A DNA stretch of 64,000 nt, taken from Glaciihabitans sp. (GTDB taxonomy: Bacteria > Actinomycetota > Actinomycetes > Actinomycetales > Microbacteriaceae). Every line of letters begins with the position of its first letter. Positions within the stretch are counted from its first letter, which is position 1. The stretch covers positions 62,001-126,000 of the forward strand of contig JAODMF010000004.1 of NCBI GenBank assembly GCA_025464095.1. Reading direction: 5' to 3'. The position numbers and the translations under genes are program-made. Shown here piece after piece: positions 53,663-62,750 of this stretch. A model generated the notes under the pieces. That model was not told where the DNA came from. It saw nothing but the letters and a program-made list of their open reading frames with translations, and made no database searches.

Positions 53663-55192
53663 GTGGCTAAAGCTGAACTGATGGACTACGACAAGGCCCT
53701 CGAACTCTTTGAGCCGGTGCTCGGATTTGAGGTGCACGTCGAACTGAACACGAAGACCAAGATGTTCAGCGATGCCCCCAACTACTTCGGCGGCGAGCCC
53801 AACACGAACATCACGCCCGTCGACCTCGGACTGCCGGGATCCCTGCCGGTCGTCAACGAGCAGGCCGTGAAGTACTCGATCTCCCTGGGGCTGGCGCTGG
53901 GCTGCTCGATCGCCGCGTCATCCAGGTTCGCCCGCAAGAACTATTTCTACCCCGACCTCGCGAAGAACTACCAGATCAGCCAGTTCGACGAGCCGATCGC
54001 GTACGAGGGCAGCGTCGAGGTGGAGCTGGCGAACGGCCGCGTGTTCCAGATCCCGATCGAGCGCGCGCACATGGAGGAGGATGCCGGCAAGCTGACCCAT
54101 GTGGGCGGCGCCACCGGACGCATCCAGGGTGCCGAGTACTCGCTGGTCGACTACAACCGTGCGGGCGTGCCGCTCGTGGAGATCGTCACACACATGATCG
54201 TCGGCGCCGAGCACGATGCGCCCGAGCTCGCGAAGGCGTACGTGTCGACGATCCGGGACATCGTGGTGTCGCTCGGTATCAGCGACGCGAAGATGGAGCG
54301 CGGCAACCTGCGGTGTGACGCCAACATCTCGCTGCGTTCGCGGGCATCCGTTGCTGCCGCGGTCGCCGCGGGAGAGCCGCTGCCGCTGGGCACGCGCACC
54401 GAAACGAAGAATGTGAACAGCCTGCGCAGCGTCGAGCGGGCGATCCGCTACGAGATCCAGCGCCAGGCGGCGATCCTGGATGCCGGTGGCACGATCACCC
54501 AGGAGACCCGCCACTGGCACGAGGACACCGGGCAGACCTCCGCTGGGCGCCCGAAGAGCGACGCGGATGACTACCGCTACTTTCCAGAGCCCGACCTGCT
54601 GCCCGTTGAGCCCTCCGCGGAGCTCATCGAGTCCCTTCGGCTGGCGCTGCCCGAGGCGCCCGCGGTTCGCCGCAAGCGACTGAAGAGCGACTGGGGTTTC
54701 AGCGATCTCGAATTCCAGGACGTGCAGAACTCTGGCCTGCTGGTCGAGATCGAGGAGACGGTGTCGTTCGGTGCGTCAGCGCACCAGGCCCGCAAGTGGT
54801 GGACGGGCGAGATCGCCCGCGTCGCCAACGAGCGTGGGGTGGATGCCGCCACTCTGATTTCCCCGAAGGATGTCTCGGAGCTGGTCGCCCTCATCGAAAA
54901 TGGGGACCTCACCGACCGCCTCGCCCGGCAGGTGCTCGAGGGCGTGATCGCCGGCGAGGGAACCCCCACGGCAGTGGTCGAGGCCCGCGGGCTGAAGGTG
55001 GTGTCGGATGATGGTCCACTCATCGCTGCGATCGACGAGGCCCTTGCGGCACAGCCCGACGTGCTCGAGAAGATCCGCGATGGCAAGGTGCAGGCCGCCG
55101 GTGCCGTGATCGGCGCAGTGATGAAGGCCATGAAGGGCACGGCGGACGCCGCGCGCGTGCGCGAACTAGTGCTGGAGCGCGCCCAGCAGTAG
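53663..55192 (+). CDS. gatB: Asp/Glu-tRNA amidotransferase subunit B
   Basis: A 509-residue GatB, the kinase/tRNA-binding subunit. [22 protein letters not shown], the [22 protein letters not shown] block, a [10 protein letters not shown] segment and RCDANISLR are family marks; the C-terminal GatB/YqeY tail domain ends the protein at normal length. The GTG start follows a leaderless -10. It converges with the aldo-keto reductase. Confidence 0.96.
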   Translation: MAKAELMDYDKALELFEPVLGFEVHVELNTKTKMFSDAPNYFGGEPNTNITPVDLGLPGSLPVVNEQAVKYSISLGLALGCSIAASSRFARKNYFYPDLAKNYQISQFDEPIAYEGSVEVELANGRVFQIPIERAHMEEDAGKLTHVGGATGRIQGAEYSLVDYNRAGVPLVEIVTHMIVGAEHDAPELAKAYVSTIRDIVVSLGISDAKMERGNLRCDANISLRSRASVAAAVAAGEPLPLGTRTETKNVNSLRSVERAIRYEIQRQAAILDAGGTITQETRHWHEDTGQTSAGRPKSDADDYRYFPEPDLLPVEPSAELIESLRLALPEAPAVRRKRLKSDWGFSDLEFQDVQNSGLLVEIEETVSFGASAHQARKWWTGEIARVANERGVDAATLISPKDVSELVALIENGDLTDRLARQVLEGVIAGEGTPTAVVEARGLKVVSDDGPLIAAIDEALAAQPDVLEKIRDGKVQAAGAVIGAVMKAMKGTADAARVRELVLERAQQ

Positions 55193-55220
55193 CGTCCCGG
55201 TCGAGAAGCCGGTGCGGCGG

Positions 55221-56252
55221 CTACCGACCGCCTTCGATCTTTCGCCCGCGCTGATCCGCACCCGCCACCCCGTACGGGTAGTCATCCACCCTCGGGGCGC
55301 TCGCGTCCGAGAGCGACGTGAGTTCGGCATCCGTCAACGCGAGATCGGCCGACGCCATGTTGTCGTTGAGCTGCTCGACGGTGCGCGCGCCGAGGATCAC
55401 CGAGGTCACCGCCGGCTGTGCCGACAGCCACGCGAGGGCGACCTGCGACGAAGAGACGCCATGCGCCTTCGCAACGGCTGCCACGGCATCCACCACCTGC
55501 CAGGTGCGGTCGTCGGCGTTGCGGGCGTCCCAGGCCTCCATGCCGCGCTTCGGGTTCTCGCCCAGGCGGGTCGCGCCGGTCGGATCCACGTTGCGCCGGT
55601 ACTTGCCACTCAGCCAGCCCCCCGCGAGGGGCGACCAGGGCAGGAGGCCGATGCCGGCATCCTGGGCCGCGGGCACAATCTCGAGTTCGATGCCGCGCAC
55701 CAGCAGGTTGTACTGGGGCTGCAGGGTGACCGGAGCCGCCCATCCATTCGCCTTCGCGACCGCGGCAGCCTTCGTCAGTTGCCAGCCGAGGTAGTTCGAG
55801 AAGCCGTAGTAGCCGATCTTGCCCGCCGAGACGGCGTCGTCCAGAAAGCGCAGCGTCTCCTCGATCGGGGTGTGGGCGTCCCACGCGTGCATCTGATAGA
55901 GGTCGATGTGCTCGACGCCCAGCCGGGTGAGTGACGCGTCGAGCGCGGTGCGCAGGTGCCGGCGGCTGAGTCCCAGGTCGTTGGGGCCGTCGCCCATCGG
56001 GAATCGCCCCTTCGTCGCGATCACCAGCTGCGCGGCCTCGGTCGGGTTCGCGGCGAGCCAGCGTCCGATGATCTGCTCGGATGCCCCGGCGCTGTACACG
56101 TCGGCGGTATCGATGAAGGTTCCGCCGCCCTCCACGTACGCGGCGAGGATTTCGCCCGACGTCTGCTTGTCGGCCTCCGCCCCGAAGGTCATCGTTCCGA
56201 GTGCGAGGCTGGAAACTGCCGCACCGCTGTTGCCGAGGGTCGAGTACTTCAT
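55221..56252 (-). CDS. aldo/keto reductase
   Basis: A 343-residue NADP-dependent AKR of the YajO/Tas-like group. The catalytic tetrad is visible: Asp and Tyr in FIDTADVYSAG, Lys in LVIATKGRF, His in DLYQMHAWD. The cofactor end is SVILGARTVEQLNDNM. The ATG has AAAGGAG upstream. The final ~20 residues (PRVDDYPYGVAGADQRGRK) extend past the barrel. Substrate unknown. Confidence 0.92.
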   Translation of the reverse strand: MKYSTLGNSGAAVSSLALGTMTFGAEADKQTSGEILAAYVEGGGTFIDTADVYSAGASEQIIGRWLAANPTEAAQLVIATKGRFPMGDGPNDLGLSRRHLRTALDASLTRLGVEHIDLYQMHAWDAHTPIEETLRFLDDAVSAGKIGYYGFSNYLGWQLTKAAAVAKANGWAAPVTLQPQYNLLVRGIELEIVPAAQDAGIGLLPWSPLAGGWLSGKYRRNVDPTGATRLGENPKRGMEAWDARNADDRTWQVVDAVAAVAKAHGVSSSQVALAWLSAQPAVTSVILGARTVEQLNDNMASADLALTDAELTSLSDASAPRVDDYPYGVAGADQRGRKIEGGR

Positions 56253-56346
56253 GGGGGCTCCTTTGCGTTCCTGGCACCAATAGTATCTGACTGTTTACAG
56301 ACCCCGAACGCCGAACAACCTCAGCGCCAGTGCGCCCTGCCGCCCA

Positions 56347-56352
56347 TACGAT
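56347..56352 (+). promoter_or_regulatory. leaderless -10 hexamer of SDR gene
   Basis: TACGAT-GGCGCT-ATG: six-base spacing to 56359. Confidence 0.6.
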
Positions 56353-56358
56353 GGCGCT

Positions 56359-57144
56359 ATGACGATTCCCGCCACCCTCGACCTGACCGGTCACACCGCT
56401 TTGATCACCGGCGCCGGCAGCACCGCCGGCATCGGGTTCGCCTCCGCGCAGGCGCTCGGCGAACTCGGGGCCCGGGTTGCGATCACGGGCACCACGGCGC
56501 GCATCCACGAGCGGGCGGAGGAGCTGCGCGCCAGCGGTATCGACGCGACAGGGTTCATCGCGCGATTGGAAACCGCGGCGCTCGTCGAGGCATTCGGCGC
56601 AGCGCTGGCGGCAGCATCCATCGAACCGCGAATCCTCGTCAACAACGCCGGCATGGTTGCGGTCAGCGACGGCGACCTGGTGTCCGGTGACGGCCTGATG
56701 AGCGCCGCCGACTGGGACCGCAGCATCGCCATGAACCTGACCAGCGCGTTCCTGGTCACCAAACTGGTGCTGCCAGGGATGCGGGCCGCAGGATGGGGAC
56801 GGATCATCACCGTGTCCAGCGTCACGGGCCCGGTCATGGCATCCCGCGGCGATGTCGCGTACGCCGCGTCGAAGGCTGGCCTCGTCGGGTTGACCCGCGC
56901 GCTCGCGGTGGACGAGGGCGGCGCTGCGATTACCGCGAATGCGGTCGCACCCGGCTGGATCGCAACGGCATCCCAGCTGCCATCCGAAGCGCTCGAAGGT
57001 CCGCGCGTGCCCGCCGGGCGCAGCGGCACGGCGGCGGAGGTCGCGTCGGCGATTGCCTGGCTCGCGACGCCCGGGGCGTCGTACGTCACCGGGCAGGTCA
57101 TCGTCGTCGACGGCGGCAACGCCGTCGCAGAGGAACGCTTGTAG
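56359..57144 (+). CDS. short-chain dehydrogenase/reductase
   Basis: A 261-residue classical SDR. The nucleotide-binding loop is ITGAGSTAGIGFASAQ (longer than the usual TGxxxGIG by an inserted Ala-Gly type turn), followed by LVNNAGMVA, the catalytic Ser in ITVSSVTGPV and Y-x-x-x-K in VAYAASKAGLVG, then a C-terminal YVTGQVIVVDGGNAV. It resembles FabG/gluconate-dehydrogenase-type enzymes; the substrate is not predictable. It is divergent from the aldo-keto reductase, with 106 bp between the starts. Confidence 0.92.
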   Translation: MTIPATLDLTGHTALITGAGSTAGIGFASAQALGELGARVAITGTTARIHERAEELRASGIDATGFIARLETAALVEAFGAALAAASIEPRILVNNAGMVAVSDGDLVSGDGLMSAADWDRSIAMNLTSAFLVTKLVLPGMRAAGWGRIITVSSVTGPVMASRGDVAYAASKAGLVGLTRALAVDEGGAAITANAVAPGWIATASQLPSEALEGPRVPAGRSGTAAEVASAIAWLATPGASYVTGQVIVVDGGNAVAEERL

Positions 57145-57223
57145 CTCCCGCCATGGCGCGGATGCGCGTGAGTTCCCCTCGTAACCCCTACGCTGAATCC
57201 ATTCCGCCAAAGACGAGGACCCC

Positions 57224-58003
57224 ATGAAGCGCGCATCGATAGTTCTACTCAGTCTGCTCTCGGTTGCACTGATCGCTGTGGTCATCGCCTGCTTCCAGCC
57301 TGGCCTGGCGGGATCGGTGGGCGCGGCGGGACCGGCAGGAGCGGCCGGGCCGGCCGGCGCGACCGGTGCTCACGGCGCCCAGGGGCCCGCGGGACCGCGT
57401 GGGGCAACCGGATCCGCAGGCAGTTCAGGCAGCTCATCGGGCGCGGTAGGCGCAACCGGGTCGGCTGGAGCGCGCGGGGCAACCGGCGCAAGAGGGCCGG
57501 CCGGCGCAACCGGACCGGCCGGCGCAACCGGGCCCGCCGGCGTGGCAGGTCCTCCCGGACCCGTCGGTGCTGCCGCATCGAGCGAATCGGCGCTCTTCTT
57601 CGCACTCATGCCGCCGGACAATGCCGCATCAGTGCCGATCGGCGCGGACGTGGCCTTCCCTGAGGATGGCCCGTCGACCACCCCGGGAATCATTCGTACC
57701 TCGTTGTCGACGTTCGCGCTGACGACACCCGGGGTGTACCGCGTGAGCTTCCAGGTTCCCGTGAACGAGCCTGGTCAACTCGAACTGACCGTCAACGACC
57801 TGCCCGTGCCGTACACGGTGACGGGACGAGCAACGGGCACGTCGCCCATCGCGCTGACGACTCTCATTGATGTCACCACCAACTCGGTGATCACGGTGCG
57901 GAACCCCGCGACTTCCCTGAACCCGCTGACGATCACGGCGTTCGCCGGTGGGTACACGCCCAACTCTGCCAGCCTGCTCATCGAGCTCGTGAAGGCAGGC
58001 TAG
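57224..58003 (+). CDS. collagen-like secreted/anchored protein
   Basis: A 259-residue protein. The N-terminus is a signal anchor (ASIVLLSLLSVALIAVVIACF). Residues ~31-120 are Gly-x-y triplets ([36 protein letters not shown]), broken once by a Ser-rich patch (GSSGSSSGAVG). The last ~135 residues form a beta-rich globular head (YRVSFQVPVNEPGQLELTVND) like the C1q/TNF-type caps of bacterial collagen-like proteins such as BclA. It probably forms trimeric surface stalks. Proline is mostly in the x position. Confidence 0.85.
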   Translation: MKRASIVLLSLLSVALIAVVIACFQPGLAGSVGAAGPAGAAGPAGATGAHGAQGPAGPRGATGSAGSSGSSSGAVGATGSAGARGATGARGPAGATGPAGATGPAGVAGPPGPVGAAASSESALFFALMPPDNAASVPIGADVAFPEDGPSTTPGIIRTSLSTFALTTPGVYRVSFQVPVNEPGQLELTVNDLPVPYTVTGRATGTSPIALTTLIDVTTNSVITVRNPATSLNPLTITAFAGGYTPNSASLLIELVKAG

Positions 58004-58034
58004 TCCGACTCGTGCCCGACTTCGAGGGCCGACG

Positions 58035-58214
58035 CTAGGGCAGTTGCACGGGGTCCTCGGACTTCGTCGCCTCGGGAAGCACTTCGCGAACCTCCTGCGG
58101 TTCAAAATCATGTCCCGCGTCGTCCTTCACCTCGGCCTCGTCGGCCGTGAGGTCGGCATCCGGAACCGTGCCACTGGTTATGTTCTCATCGTCGGTGTGT
58201 CGTTCGTCGCTCAT
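58035..58214 (-). CDS. small acidic protein, 59 aa
   Basis: A short frame below common length cut-offs: SDERHTDDENITSGTVPDAD followed by LTADEAEVKDDAGHDFEPQ and ending KSEDPVQLP. It is strongly acidic, without hydrophobic core or membrane segment, so probably disordered. Support for reality: TACGGT seven bases before the ATG (leaderless spacing), an initiating ATG after GGAGG, ordinary codon use, and exact fit in the gap between its neighbours. No family recognised. Confidence 0.55.
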   Translation of the reverse strand: MSDERHTDDENITSGTVPDADLTADEAEVKDDAGHDFEPQEVREVLPEATKSEDPVQLP

Positions 58215-58221
58215 GCCTCCG

Positions 58222-58227
58222 ACCGTA
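58222..58227 (-). promoter_or_regulatory. leaderless -10 hexamer of small acidic protein
   Basis: On the minus strand TACGGT, seven bases, then ATG at 58214. Confidence 0.45.
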
Positions 58228-58279
58228 GGCGTGTGCCGGTCCGGCCCTCAAGGGGTTGTTGTGCGAGAGACTCGCGCGC

Positions 58280-59656
58280 TCAATCCATCGCTCGGCGAAC
58301 GGCGTCGATCGCCATCGCGACATCGTCAGCATCCGTCGACCAATTGCTGACCGAGATGCGCAGGATGTCGCGCCCCCGCCACCGGGACCCGGACATCCAC
58401 ACGGTGCCGTCTTCGATCAACCGGCTCGTGACCGCGCGCGTGCGCTCGTCGCTGCCGAAGCTGAGGCTCACCTGGGTGAACACGACCTCGTTGAGCACCT
58501 CGACGCCGGGCAGGGCGGCGAGACCGGTAGCGAGTTCGCGGGCGTGCAATGCCAGCCTGTCGACGAGGTCGATCACGCCCGAGCGCCCCAGTTGCCGCAG
58601 CGCCGCCCACACCGGCACGCCGCGAGCGCGACGCGAGAAGTCGGGAACCAGCTCATGCGGGTCTGGCGTGCCCGCGGCATCCGAAATCAGGTAGGTGGTC
58701 TGCACTCCGAGGGCGGCCTTGGCGACTCCCGGCCTGGCAACGATCGCGATTCCGCAGTCGTAGGGCACGTTGAGCGTCTTGTGCGCATCCGTCGCCCAGG
58801 AGTCGGCGGTCTCGATACCGTCGAGGTGGTCCCTGAACGCCGGGCTGACCGCAGCCCAGAGGCCGAACGCGCCATCCACGTGCACCCAGGCGCCGTGCTC
58901 GTGCGCGATCGCGATCGACTCGCGCATCGGGTCGAACGCCCCCGAGTGCAGGTTGCCCGCCTGCAGCACGACGATCACCGGGCCGTTCACGGTGGCGAGC
59001 GCTTCGGCCAGCGCGCTGGGGAGAATTCGGCCTTCGGCATCCGCATCGACGATCGTCGGCAGGCCGAGGCCGGCGTAGCGCAGTGCGAGGTCGACGGATG
59101 CGTGCCGCTCCGCCCCGGCGATCACGGCGATGCGGGGGCCGCCGGCGAGTCCGTTTACGTTGACGTCCCACCCGGCCCGGTCGAGCACCCAGCCGCGGCC
59201 CGCAGCCAGACCGCTGAAGTTGGCCATGGTGGCGCCGGTGGTGAAGCCGACAGTCGAGTCGGACGGAAGGCCGAGCAGTTCGAGCAGCCAGGCTCCAGCG
59301 GATTCCTCGATCGCGGCGGTGGCCGGAGTTGCGTAGCGCATGCCCGCGTTCTGGTCCCAGGCGCTCACGAGCCAGTCGGCACCCATCGCGGCCGGGAGAG
59401 TTCCGCCAATCACCCAGCCGAAGAACCTGCCCGACGCCATCCCCATCAGCCCGGGCTCGGCGAGCGTCGCGAGTTCGTCGATCACCTCGACCGGATCGCA
59501 CGGATGCTCGGGCAGCACCCCTCCGAAGCTCCGCCTCAGTTCGTCTGCGGTAGCACTCGGCGCCACCCGCCTCGTCGGGAGGGAGTCGATCCACTGCTGC
59601 GAGCGCTCGCGAGCCCGGTCGAGCGCTGCGCTGTACTCGCGGGGATCGAGCTTCAT
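58280..59656 (-). CDS. PLP-dependent decarboxylase (group II)
   Basis: A 458-residue fold-type I PLP enzyme of the aromatic/glutamate decarboxylase class. FFGWVIGGTLPAAMGADWL, GFTTGATMANFSGLAAGRGWVL (phosphate-binding), HVDGAFGLWAA (Asp to the PLP nitrogen) and the Schiff-base lysine in DSWATDAHKTLNVPYDCG are clear. The substrate is likely an L-amino acid with aromatic or acidic side chain; not resolvable. The ATG overlaps the NYN gene stop (ATGA), while TACCCT six bases upstream (59663-59668) could give an independent leaderless transcript. Confidence 0.9.
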   Translation of the reverse strand: MKLDPREYSAALDRARERSQQWIDSLPTRRVAPSATADELRRSFGGVLPEHPCDPVEVIDELATLAEPGLMGMASGRFFGWVIGGTLPAAMGADWLVSAWDQNAGMRYATPATAAIEESAGAWLLELLGLPSDSTVGFTTGATMANFSGLAAGRGWVLDRAGWDVNVNGLAGGPRIAVIAGAERHASVDLALRYAGLGLPTIVDADAEGRILPSALAEALATVNGPVIVVLQAGNLHSGAFDPMRESIAIAHEHGAWVHVDGAFGLWAAVSPAFRDHLDGIETADSWATDAHKTLNVPYDCGIAIVARPGVAKAALGVQTTYLISDAAGTPDPHELVPDFSRRARGVPVWAALRQLGRSGVIDLVDRLALHARELATGLAALPGVEVLNEVVFTQVSLSFGSDERTRAVTSRLIEDGTVWMSGSRWRGRDILRISVSNWSTDADDVAMAIDAVRRAMD

Positions 59657-60621
59657 TGCGTCAGGGTACTCGCGCTCGTGGCGGGGGAACTAGCCCTTCG
59701 CGCGCGCTTCTTCGGCTCCTTCGCGGGCGCACTTTCGAGAGCGGTGGCGGGCTCGACCGGCTGGCGCAGGCGGATCTTGCGGTTGGTGGTCCCGTCATCC
59801 AGCTCGACCAGCTCGGGGAGCGACCGCGCGAAGTCCGTAAACGAGCGAAAGCCCAGCGCGCGCTCCTGGAAGGTGGGGTCGAGACGCAGGATCTGCTTCT
59901 TGATCTCGGAGTTGGACTGCCACTCGTCGTCATCCTTCGCCTGGGCCAGCTGGAGGGCGCGCACGAGCACGTCGGCCGCGGCATCCTGCGCCGACGTGGG
60001 CGTCGTGGTCTCCTTGGGCCGACGGCGTGCGGGCACCTTCTCTGCCTCGCGCCGCGGGGGAGCGGTGACGCCGGGGAGGGCGTCGTAGTCCTTGAACTCG
60101 TTGCAGGACAGCGCAAACGCGGGACTGACGGACCCGGTCACACCGATGCCGACGACGTACCGGCCGAGCTGCTTGCAGCGCTGCGCGAGCGCGATGTAGT
60201 CCGAATCACCGGCGACAATCACCACGTGGGTGAGGTGCGGAAAGCGAAACAGGTCGTCCGCGACATCCAGAGCGAGCCGGATGTCGGCGCCGTTCTTGCC
60301 CGCCTTGGTTGCAGGGAACAGCTGGATGAGGTCGACCGCGCGGTCGATGAGCTGGTCGCTATAGGCGGAGTTGACCGGAACGGACCAGTCCGCGTACGCC
60401 CGGCTGACCGCGACGGTGCCGAAGGACGACGCGAAGTCGAGCACCGCGCCGAGGTCGACTTCGGCGTCATCCAGCAGTTTTGCGGTGTCGGGGTCGGTGA
60501 GGTCGAAGTCCTTCATCTTCTGCTGACGGCTGATGCGCCCGTTGACCTGGCTGAATCGCGAGATCACGATGTTGTCGAAGTCGATGTAGACCGCAACGCG
60601 GGTGTCGGTTGGCTCGGCCAT
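59653..60621 (-). CDS. NYN-domain ribonuclease with LOTUS/OST-HTH domain
   Basis: A 322-residue protein. The N-terminal NYN (PIN-like, LabA/DUF88) nuclease domain shows VAVYIDFDNIVISRF, AYADWSVPVN, GADIRLALDVADDL and VIVAGDSDYIALAQRCKQLG, with the acidic residues that bind metal. A central linker is basic, and a C-terminal LOTUS-like RNA-binding domain follows (SNSEIKKQILRLDPTFQERALGFRSFTDFARSL). The tail is Lys/Arg-rich. The predicted role is RNA cleavage or silencing-type control. GAGGGAG precedes the ATG. Confidence 0.88.
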   Translation of the reverse strand: MAEPTDTRVAVYIDFDNIVISRFSQVNGRISRQQKMKDFDLTDPDTAKLLDDAEVDLGAVLDFASSFGTVAVSRAYADWSVPVNSAYSDQLIDRAVDLIQLFPATKAGKNGADIRLALDVADDLFRFPHLTHVVIVAGDSDYIALAQRCKQLGRYVVGIGVTGSVSPAFALSCNEFKDYDALPGVTAPPRREAEKVPARRRPKETTTPTSAQDAAADVLVRALQLAQAKDDDEWQSNSEIKKQILRLDPTFQERALGFRSFTDFARSLPELVELDDGTTNRKIRLRQPVEPATALESAPAKEPKKRARRASSPATSASTLTQ

Positions 60622-60679
60622 GGTGGCTCCCTCTGTTGGCCCCTCCAGTCTTGCGCACCAAGCCCCTCCTCGCGCTCAA

Positions 60680-60758
60680 CCCCCATTGCGGAGGACGACA
60701 CGCCGCATGCCGCCGCCGACGCGGTGCCGGGCCGGCGCGTCGTCCTCCGAAATGGGGG
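60680..60758. repeat. long imperfect inverted repeat
   Basis: Arms 60680-60705 (CCCCCATTGCGGAGGACGAC then ACGCCG) and 60733-60758 pair over 26 positions with two mismatches, around a 27-base loop that is also GC-rich. It lies between the DUF2277 gene end and the NYN gene start, both on the minus strand, and has no T-tract. It may act as terminator of the DUF2277 transcript or as an mRNA-processing structure. Confidence 0.8.
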
Positions 60759-60769
60759 GGTGGAGCTGG

Positions 60770-61042
60770 TCAGGCGGCCGCGAACCGCTTCGCCGAGCGC
60801 TCCTTCGCCTTGGCGGCCTCGACCTCGCGATCCTTCGGCGGCGCGGAGGCGACGAGGTCTTCGAGCAGGTGCTGCGTGATGTGGGCGATCTCGTGCACCG
60901 CGCGCTCGAACGCATCTGCGTTCGCCTTGGAGGGCTTCGTCGACCCGCTGATCTTGCGCACGTACTGCAGCGCTGCGGCGTGAATCTCCTCGTCGTTGGC
61001 GGCGGGCTCGAAATTATGCAAGGTGTGGATGTTTCTGCACAT
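60770..61042 (-). CDS. DUF2277 family protein
   Basis: A 90-residue protein starting CRNIHTLHNFEPAANDEEIHAAALQYVRKISGSTKPS, the diagnostic DUF2277 sequence, with a helical region (AFERAVHEIAHITQHLLEDL) and a short charged C-terminus. The family is widespread in actinobacteria and has no known function. Length is typical. It is followed by the inverted repeat at 60680. Confidence 0.9.
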   Translation of the reverse strand: MCRNIHTLHNFEPAANDEEIHAAALQYVRKISGSTKPSKANADAFERAVHEIAHITQHLLEDLVASAPPKDREVEAAKAKERSAKRFAAA

Positions 61043-61235
61043 GCTGACAGGTTAAGCCCGGGTTGCCACGCTGCGGGAGGGGCAGTTCACCTTTCGGCAA
61101 CCTGTCTCACAGTCAACTCATGGCTGGCGTTTGCCCCACTGACGGATGCGGGGTGCATCCTGAAATCACAGCACGCAGGACACATGAATTGCCCGGCCGC
61201 CACGGAATACCGAGGCGGCTGGATGTGTTTCCGGG

Positions 61236-62639
61236 CTAGGCCGCTCGTCCCGTCAACCGCAGCGGAACCATCTCGTCGAACGACACGTTCAGGCTCGATT
61301 CGAGCTCAACCGTGTTCTCGCCGAAGGTGAGCTTCAGGGTCTCCGTCCACGGACCGGTGAACAGGCAGCTCCGAATCACGAGGGTGTCGGGAGCGGTCCA
61401 CGCCCCCGCCGCGGCAACCGGTCCCGCGGGCGAGGTCTCCCAGTCGTCCTCGCCGAAGGGCAGCGATTGCGTGAGGCCGTTGCGAGTCGACGTGATCGTG
61501 TTTCCGCTCAGCGTCAGGTCGCTCAGCTCGGCCGAATCGAAGACGAACCGGATGCCGTCGACGCGAGCAGCGGCCGGCGAGGTCGAGGCGCCCTGCGGCG
61601 TCCAGATCTCCAGCCGGCGCAGCGTCATCTTCAGTGTGGCGGCGTCCGCGGGATTGGCGGGCAGCGCCTGCTCTCCCAGCGCGGGCAGGAGATGTTCCCA
61701 AACGAGATCGAGGGCGGGCTGAGCATCCGGAAGGCTGGATGTCAGAACGACCACGGCATCCAGCTCGGGCAGCACGATCGCGAAGTTGCCGAATGCCCCG
61801 TCCGCCCGGAAGCCGCCGACGCTGTTCCGCCAATACTGGTAGGCATATCCGGCGACCCAGTCGGTATTCACCTGGGTCGGTGTCGTGTCGATCTGCAGCG
61901 CGGTCGCCTCGTCGATCCAGGCGGCTGGCACGAGCTGGCGGCCGTTCCATTCGCCGCGCTGCAGCAGGAGCTGGCCGAACAGGGCCAGGTCTTCGGTGGT
62001 GATGTTCAGCCCCCAGCCGCCGGCGTCGACGCCCTCGGGGCTCTGCTCCCAGGTCGCGTTCCGAATGCCCAGCGGCTCGAGCAGCCGCGGCGTCAGGTAG
62101 TCGAGCAGTCGCTCCCCGGTCAGCCGGGTCAGGATCGCGGCCAGCAGGTGCGTCGCGCCACTGTTGTAGACGAAGCGCGTGCCCGGCTCGAATTCGAGCG
62201 GAGTGGCGAGGATGCTGCGCACCCAGCCGGCATCCGGCAGCCCGCCCGTGCCGAGGGTTGCGGTGTCGACGGCGTGGCCCGAGGACATCGTGAGCAGGTG
62301 CCGCACCGTGAGCCTGCGCAACCGTTCGCTGGGATCGGGAGGCAGGTCATCCGTGAGCAGGTCGACAACATGGTCGTCGAGCGTGAGCAGCCCGTCTTCG
62401 ATGGCGAGCCCGACGGCGGTGCTGGTGAAGCTCTTACTCACCGAGAACATCATGTGCGGGTGCTCCGCGGCGTACGGATGCCACCACCCCTCGGCCACCA
62501 CGAAACCGTGCCGCAGGAGCATAAAGCTGTTGAGGCTGTCGAGCGTGGTGTCTGCGGCGGTAATGAAGCCGGTGATCGCGGAGCTGGGGATGCCCTGCTC
62601 CTCGGGCGTGCTTCGGGGAAGAGGAACGGATGCGGTCAC
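61236..62639 (-). CDS. serine hydrolase of the beta-lactamase (class C/PBP) family
   Basis: A 467-residue enzyme. The active-site S-x-x-K is in MMFSVSKSFTSTAVGLAIEDGLL; the second element is in GTRFVYNSGATHLLAAI (Y-N-S instead of Y-x-N) and DGAFGNFAIVLPELDAVVVLTS supplies the third strand. A C-terminal beta-barrel-like domain of ~130 residues follows. No signal peptide is seen, so it is probably a cytoplasmic esterase or peptidase rather than a resistance enzyme. The GTG start has GGAG six bases upstream. Confidence 0.87.
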   Translation of the reverse strand: MTASVPLPRSTPEEQGIPSSAITGFITAADTTLDSLNSFMLLRHGFVVAEGWWHPYAAEHPHMMFSVSKSFTSTAVGLAIEDGLLTLDDHVVDLLTDDLPPDPSERLRRLTVRHLLTMSSGHAVDTATLGTGGLPDAGWVRSILATPLEFEPGTRFVYNSGATHLLAAILTRLTGERLLDYLTPRLLEPLGIRNATWEQSPEGVDAGGWGLNITTEDLALFGQLLLQRGEWNGRQLVPAAWIDEATALQIDTTPTQVNTDWVAGYAYQYWRNSVGGFRADGAFGNFAIVLPELDAVVVLTSSLPDAQPALDLVWEHLLPALGEQALPANPADAATLKMTLRRLEIWTPQGASTSPAAARVDGIRFVFDSAELSDLTLSGNTITSTRNGLTQSLPFGEDDWETSPAGPVAAAGAWTAPDTLVIRSCLFTGPWTETLKLTFGENTVELESSLNVSFDEMVPLRLTGRAA

Positions 62640-62750
62640 GGAAACTCCAGGCGTCGGGGCTGTCGAATCGAGCCTATGACCTTCCGCGGCCGCTGCGACG
62701 CGCTATCGTGTGCCGAGCAATAGTCGACAATTGGCGGGTGGCGGGCGAAC

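Noticed and set aside
57144-57151. Isolated CTCCCGCC after the SDR gene
   Set aside because: A single unit without neighbours or inverted partner; expected by chance in this composition, so not counted as a third repeat element.
61120-61239. 39-codon frame with Cys-x-x-x-x-x-Cys (CPTDGCGVHP)
   Set aside because: It starts with ATG but has no ribosome-binding site or -10 at leaderless spacing and runs into the end of the serine-hydrolase gene; probably chance.
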